Below are positions 60,101 to 64,000 of a stretch of DNA of 64,000 nucleotides, piece after piece. The DNA lies in NCBI GenBank assembly GCA_023245865.1, contig JAHFJN010000001.1, positions 1 to 64,000 of the forward strand, given 5' to 3'. Source of the DNA: Candidatus Peribacteria bacterium. GTDB lineage: Bacteria > Patescibacteriota > Gracilibacteria > Peribacterales > Peribacteraceae. The stretch's first letter is position 1. Each line of letters begins with the position of its first letter. The notes beneath the pieces were generated by a model. It ran no database searches. It was not told the origin of the DNA and worked only from the letters and a program-made list of their open reading frames with translations. A program made the position numbers and the translations under genes.

Positions 60101-62928
60101 TATCGATAAAAAGAATGAAGTGACAAAATCCAGAGAGAAAGTGCATTTCTTAGATGTGCGGCTATGTGAGGTTCGCACTCGAGTTCTAAATTTTCAATTT
60201 CATCAATTGGATCGATAATATTGGATTCTAAAGAAAACCCATATTTTTTATTCCAAATCGATATAAACAATGACTCCGCCTTTTTTTGTGCCTGATGCAA
60301 AGGAAACTTTATCTTCGGCTCATTCGCATCAATTCCGTGTCTTGTTAAATATTCAGCTAATATGTTAGGAGCATCGCAGTCCTCCGGCAGCACGTGATTT
60401 TCAATTGCCCATAATTTCTCGGGACCATTCCTTTTGAATAAAAAGTAGGACCATTGCTTACTCAGCTGGTCGGTCTGCAATCCACAATCAATGGGCTCCC
60501 GTTGTCTAAAAATTTCCTCAAACTCAAGACGGTATTGTTTGACAAGGGAAACATCGATCATATCAAGAAATACATTGGTTACTGCTCGCCCCCCTTCTAG
60601 CATTTGTTCTAAAGCCGCACATTCAATATACAAACAACAATTTTTTGGAAACAGGAACTCTCGCTCTTTTTCAAGACCATCCACGAGTTCATTTCTGGAT
60701 TGGTTAAGGGCCTTGGTGAGAAATGCTAACCCACTAGGATCAGAATGTTTATTGGAAGCAAGAGATTGTTTCTCGAAAGCATCGAAGAATCTCATGACAT
60801 TATTTGCATATTGATCAAAATGAGATGTAGCTTGTTCAACGTTAATATAGCCTCGATAAACGGTTGGAAGTTTGAAGTAACTCAATATTTCCTCGCCGCT
60901 CCAATGTCTCCTAAATTCCGGAATTTCTTCTTCGAATTCAACCCCGAATGCGGTTTTTAATTCATTGATCATCATAGAAATGTGACCGATGAAAAATTCT
61001 TTGATCCCAGGTGGAATAGGATGTTTCTTGCTTCCGACTCCGACTTCTGAGGGGATACATTGAACGGCTGCATGAAGACCGGTTTCAAAAGTTTTCAAAT
61101 CTGTTGGTGATGTGAAGTCAATATCTGTTAATTTTTGAATCTTTGAACCTTCAAATATTTTTGAAGATATACGGTTTTGTATTGCATCTTCGTCTTCCCT
61201 GCCAGCAATATCAATGCGCAGTCTTTCTTGTGCGGCAGCAATGACTTGTTCCCACCATCTTGGAATACACCTATCTTCCTTTATTTTAGTGCATAGCAAC
61301 GATTCCTCATCTCCTTGAGGCGACTCTAGGGGATAGAAGTTTACCAGTTCATTCTCAAGCATCTGGGCATCATGTTTCATAGTCCATTCACGACCCAATG
61401 AACTGCTTAGTGCAGTCACTCTTACGCAACGTGTAACAAAAAAGCTAGCTGCATTTTTCAGTTCCATGAGTAAAAATGTAGGAAGATCTGAATACGAAAA
61501 AGCCGATATTGTTGCAAGAGCTTGTGCTAATGCAGTTTTGCAATTTTGTACATACTCCAAATGCGATCGGGATGTTATTTGATCCGGCAGAGTTGCCGTC
61601 AAATCTTTTTCAATATTCCTCTGAAGCAAACGCGCCGCTTCGCCAATCAAACTTTTTAAATTACTCTTAATTTTATCAGAATGTTTCTTCCACATCAGAT
61701 TGATAACGTTGGTTTCTAGTTTTTCCGACGAATCAAAATCGTTAATTCTTGTCATTCGTTCGATAAATATATCTTTAGGAGATACATACACATCAACTCT
61801 TTTTAGTGGCACATAGCATTTCATTTCTTTATTAACATTTCCTTCACTAATAAAAAAAGGGTACGCGACTTGCACGGTAGTTTTTGCCATTTCAAAAAAT
61901 TTACGTAATGCATCTCCGATAAATAACGGTGCAGGCCCATTTTGAATAGTGCAAAAAGAGGCGAGATTATCTCGTAAGTCCTTCTCGAGATATTCTGAGT
62001 CAATTTCCCAATATGGTTTTTCAAAAAATTCCTTTATTGATTTTCCTCTTTCGGGTAGACCTAATGCGAACGTAGTTTCTCGATGACTTAAGACCTCATC
62101 GATGTCTATAAGTCGACCTGACCGGATTGCCAACATTTCATAATCTTTGCATTGTTCCTTCCATTCCTTCATTCCTCTTAAAAGTTCCTGCCCGGCTTCT
62201 TCCCACATTTTTTCTAATTCTTGATAAGTGTGAATACAACGAACGACCTGCGGAAGTTTTTTCTCGGCGAATAATTCATCATCCGTCCACGACCATCGAA
62301 ATTCCGGTATTTCTTTTACTGCATTCTGCGCTTCTTGGATAATTTTAGCGGCGATATTTTCTGTGGGTAGATTGTTAAACGTAATGCGTATCTGCGGTTC
62401 CTGTTGCTCTTTGGTGCGGACAAAATCTTCTACATCCAACTTCTTGTCATTATAGTTCATCATCACTGCAAGGAGTGCATCCTCCGTCAAATTTTTTGGT
62501 TCAAAAGTTTCGGTCATTGCATTGGCCACCACGCGTACTGCTTCGAGCGTATTTCCATTTTTTTTCACAAGCAAAGCAATCGCGTAATCGCGAATGGAAG
62601 CTTGTGCTGCCAGCAGGTTTTCTTTGACATGGCTCATTATTTTCCCCTCAGTTTTCTCACCTTTTTCCTTAAATGCACTGATGACTCCCTCTTTCAGGGT
62701 GTCGATTGCACTGCGTACATGCCGTATCAATCTCTCGAACTGTTCGTACTGCTCGCGCGAAACTTCTGCAGGATTTGGTAATACGGAGTGCAATGCTGTA
62801 AGGACACGAGTTTCCACGACAAAGCCCGCCTGTATTGCAAGTCCCTCCTTATTCCAAACCAATGCCTGCAACTCATCGCTAAGGGGTGCTATGGGATCGC
62901 CGATTTGGCCAATAGAACGAGGTTCCAT
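57124..62928 (-). CDS. 1934-residue protein of unknown function with internal repeats
   Basis: Mostly helical, no signal peptide or membrane segment. Three related units are visible at ~207-260, ~668-720 and ~981-1030: PEFRWSWTDDELFAEKKLP, PEFRRHWSGEEILSYFKLP and SEFQSEWTDAELFPTDSLP, each followed by V.R, an acidic helix and M[KR]. Weaker likeness extends downstream of each unit, suggesting an ancestral domain of several hundred residues repeated three times. The last ~480 residues have another style (coiled-coil EREQETFGWLEKSCEALL, later EERKSWEP, AVAKKQQLLRNVIQEHLSRL). No catalytic motif is recognised. TAAAGT (62940-62935) is 6 bases before the ATG. Translationally coupled to the helicase gene. 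I know no family that matches. Confidence 0.7.
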   Translation of the reverse strand: MEPRSIGQIGDPIAPLSDELQALVWNKEGLAIQAGFVVETRVLTALHSVLPNPAEVSREQYEQFERLIRHVRSAIDTLKEGVISAFKEKGEKTEGKIMSHVKENLLAAQASIRDYAIALLVKKNGNTLEAVRVVANAMTETFEPKNLTEDALLAVMMNYNDKKLDVEDFVRTKEQQEPQIRITFNNLPTENIAAKIIQEAQNAVKEIPEFRWSWTDDELFAEKKLPQVVRCIHTYQELEKMWEEAGQELLRGMKEWKEQCKDYEMLAIRSGRLIDIDEVLSHRETTFALGLPERGKSIKEFFEKPYWEIDSEYLEKDLRDNLASFCTIQNGPAPLFIGDALRKFFEMAKTTVQVAYPFFISEGNVNKEMKCYVPLKRVDVYVSPKDIFIERMTRINDFDSSEKLETNVINLMWKKHSDKIKSNLKSLIGEAARLLQRNIEKDLTATLPDQITSRSHLEYVQNCKTALAQALATISAFSYSDLPTFLLMELKNAASFFVTRCVRVTALSSSLGREWTMKHDAQMLENELVNFYPLESPQGDEESLLCTKIKEDRCIPRWWEQVIAAAQERLRIDIAGREDEDAIQNRISSKIFEGSKIQKLTDIDFTSPTDLKTFETGLHAAVQCIPSEVGVGSKKHPIPPGIKEFFIGHISMMINELKTAFGVEFEEEIPEFRRHWSGEEILSYFKLPTVYRGYINVEQATSHFDQYANNVMRFFDAFEKQSLASNKHSDPSGLAFLTKALNQSRNELVDGLEKEREFLFPKNCCLYIECAALEQMLEGGRAVTNVFLDMIDVSLVKQYRLEFEEIFRQREPIDCGLQTDQLSKQWSYFLFKRNGPEKLWAIENHVLPEDCDAPNILAEYLTRHGIDANEPKIKFPLHQAQKKAESLFISIWNKKYGFSLESNIIDPIDEIENLELECEPHIAAHLRNALSLWILSLHSFYRYCFMLAVGESPPDLVHPLHELSVNMQRDSTTADAKNQKSEFQSEWTDAELFPTDSLPIVQRKLSDEELYQEWQIFCEEIMRVHEDECKQMKSVPMGFDMRFGVLPSATRDQIAGMVMDSDKIKYEIVMGPQKAKKALFEFLFQYGLPARMESLWWQSEIEQIRDDMAAQKHFDHGEEEEEFVAKVRTFGGLVAEGPMFHNGPVQGPLIVGKNLFLVVRKQSSVRDHMKIFCAMDLLKEIDEPICEKLFSYETIAHERKKWEGAARREIHQFTNTLSSAIGSFAWAREHMNPMSLLEEIRSFYQIIVQVCETYEIQELVQYGCEFRSACTFALARECKERALMLLAHFDGVSENKELVDAFKNFCKPTDQELELKKEDVQFPTVSEINILWKNCERHLQYIEGLDGEEKIALQHLCDYIESLVPSDNKIHAEWFARLSRLRLELVWKDQTPQGMQNDQWKKICKLLEKKNVDSAIIHSFEAFLDETHITCDIPNILSKEIVDRVEAYALAYKLPKHLTDAAQLFSAMHSLIVDLPSRMDASQIQAILEKMKNEIVNYRTIVFKKFLKLQGVQKDEIVTTHNRVLEREQETFGWLEKSCEALLPEGKVQIKLAAEKQEREAPSMAKMEKKSTLINKEELLAKHTDIIDLSTICIDENNPATVEGLLSAINRIQKVGQRQAGKDGRAQKELVEFRRLARNVIQEVAGTETVISNEETYRDIIRCLCAAASRTVTAPLVHEAVRIAIAEERKSWEPASEHIVLNEQTVPSSPSSIEGALNTLGIENNEIARREFVARTLQSIAVEAMERQLRLHPELTGSEAAWGAIEGKAVSMLRNIDDVLRIVPLHSTNLSELHSVLNRVIPSILDEGAPKDVLSYVRDEVLGSIAESGDAATMLLTHMPSETFTPENALQVARAKIVQSQEEEQLIENRERTVVLRAAVAKKQQLLRNVIQEHLSRLERTSNPAEQKELLEQLEDLNRVLDGVASLFSPPHAD

Positions 62929-63028
62929 ACTTATACTTTACAAAATGGGAAAATAGTATAATCAACACGAATGAAAATGCAATACCAGAAAGACTTAAAT
63001 CGCCTTTTTATAGGTATTTTGTCACTGT

Positions 63029-64000
63029 TTATGTGTTCATGCGTTGTCGACTCAAAAACATCATCACCCCAATCAGCACCAACAGCGACACCGACCCCGC
63101 AGAGCCCGTGAGGAATTTTTCATCTTGAAATCCGCGCTTCGTTGCGGAGAAGAGGACCGCAGAGAGCGGTTTCCACTTGGGTCCCGCGGCGAAGTTTGTG
63201 ATGAAGACGTTGTCCACGGTCAGCCACAGATTCACGATGAACGTAAGCGCGAAGAAGCGCCGCCACTCGCGAATCGCCATGCCGAGTGTCCCCACGATGT
63301 TGCCGTGCATCGCACTCGTGAGCGTCCAGAGCTTGCGTTCTTCCGCTTCACCCCAAAGGCTCTCCCACAGAAAGAAACTCATGGGCGCCGTGAAGGAGGT
63401 CATGAGCAGAAACAACCACCACGGACTCGCTTTGAGAATGCCAAGCCCAGTCACACATAAACTGAAGAGCACGTACGCGGCCTCCGGTACAAGCGCGAGG
63501 AAGTAGAGGGAGGGCAACCACCATCTTGATCGAGTCTTGTGTTCTTGAAAAAAAGCAGACAGGAGGAATGCGAGGATCGTCGAGCAGAACGCGATCAAAC
63601 TTGTGAGTAGCAGCGTGAGCATGATCGATCGCTCTGCACCTTCCATCAATCGCAGCGGTGTTGCGTGGAGCATGATCGAACCAAAACGCATCACGCTATA
63701 GAAGAGCGGCCATGCGAGCAGCAGCAGAAGCAAACTACCAAGAATGCTGCCGATCCACGGCACCGTCGCAACGCGAATCGCACCGACCGTGAGGGGGCGC
63801 AGCCGCCGCAGGAGCATGCGAAGGAATGCCGCGAGGGAAAGCGCGGCGCCGTACGCGGCCACCGTGAAGACGAGACCGAGAATGATCAGCATCGCTGCCT
63901 GCCCGACGTCGCGCAGGGCGAACGCTTTCTGCTCGAACATCTGCGACCAGTAGAGTGCCTTGCCGCCGCCGATCGTCTGGATCACCCAATAATCGAAGAA
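63029..64000 (-). CDS. Sugar-type ABC transporter permease, N-terminus outside window
   Basis: The frame stays open to the window edge (FFDYW before a GTG at 63985), so the N-terminus is cut off. The first visible part (FDYWVIQTIGGGKALYW, FEQKAFALRDVGQAAMLIIL) matches the end of MalF/UgpA-type permeases. It then goes on with a second set of helices (WIGSILGSLLLLLLAWPLF, MLTLLLTSLIAFCSTIL, SPWWLFLLMTSFTAPMSFFLWESLW) like a MalG-type subunit, so a MalF-MalG fusion is likely. The EAA loop is weak (AMHGNIVGTLGMAIREW). GC-rich like the core genes. The substrate cannot be told. Confidence 0.72.
   Translation of the reverse strand, partial: FFDYWVIQTIGGGKALYWSQMFEQKAFALRDVGQAAMLIILGLVFTVAAYGAALSLAAFLRMLLRRLRPLTVGAIRVATVPWIGSILGSLLLLLLAWPLFYSVMRFGSIMLHATPLRLMEGAERSIMLTLLLTSLIAFCSTILAFLLSAFFQEHKTRSRWWLPSLYFLALVPEAAYVLFSLCVTGLGILKASPWWLFLLMTSFTAPMSFFLWESLWGEAEERKLWTLTSAMHGNIVGTLGMAIREWRRFFALTFIVNLWLTVDNVFITNFAAGPKWKPLSAVLFSATKRGFQDEKFLTGSAGSVSLLVLIGVMMFLSRQRMNT

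Overview
The window looks like a chromosomal segment of a Patescibacteria/CPR bacterium, most likely of the Peregrinibacteria/Peribacteria type. This is an inference from sequence style: no marker-gene tree could be run. The signs are many large secreted proteins with single-membrane-style anchors, a small set of core functions (FtsH, LigA, TypA, one DEAD-box helicase), histidine kinases with an HQLATP-type H-box, a standard genetic code (TGA used as stop), tRNA genes with encoded CCA, and many genes whose -10 box lies only 6-8 bases before the ATG, as expected for leaderless mRNAs. No CRISPR array, rRNA gene, transposase or integrase was seen.

Layout. 0-5.6 kb: end of a repeat-bearing surface protein, a small coiled-coil membrane protein, FtsH, a small structured-leader gene and tRNA-Leu. 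5.7-14.1 kb: DEAD-box helicase, a DUF2127-like membrane protein, PurM, LigA, a TrpR-like regulator, a TIGR04076 protein, a HIT hydrolase, a candidate small RNA and a GNAT enzyme. 14.3-18.8 kb: a membrane protein with a TrmB-like DNA-binding end joined to three Cache-like/EF-hand sensor modules, followed by a histidine kinase with a fourth copy of that sensor. 18.8-21.4 kb: an AT-rich group (ornithine-decarboxylase-like enzyme, methyltransferase, SMR-like transporter). 21.4-26.5 kb: an overlapping operon for a 1335-residue LEPR-motif lipase-like surface protein, a Cys-rich secreted protein and a SET-domain protein. 26.8-33.1 kb: AsnRS- and AspRS-type enzymes, an MccF-like S66 peptidase, a methyltransferase, an unusual sigma factor and a short alkylguanine transferase. 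33.1-48.7 kb: TypA, a Ca-type P-ATPase, DedA with a DipZ-like thiol-disulfide protein, and alpha-2-macroglobulin with PBP1C. 48.7-52.4 kb: MsrB, a Met/His-rich secreted protein, an OmpR-type two-component system, tRNA-Asn and a DUF1761 protein. 52.5-63 kb: an HExxH protein, an SNF2-like helicase and a 1934-residue protein with internal repeats. The window ends in a sugar-type ABC permease.

Most promising leads: (1) the triple-sensor TrmB fusion with its matching kinase; (2) the helicase plus giant-protein pair; (3) the AsnRS/AspRS/MccF group, which could be a self-immunity or resistance island against aminoacyl-adenylate antibiotics; (4) a well-defined operator, CTTAA[GT]-N5-CTTAAT exactly 10 bases before the -10 box, in front of both the response-regulator gene and the secreted-protein gene; (5) palindromic repeats of about 25-55 bases scattered through the window and inserted in frame in at least three proteins.
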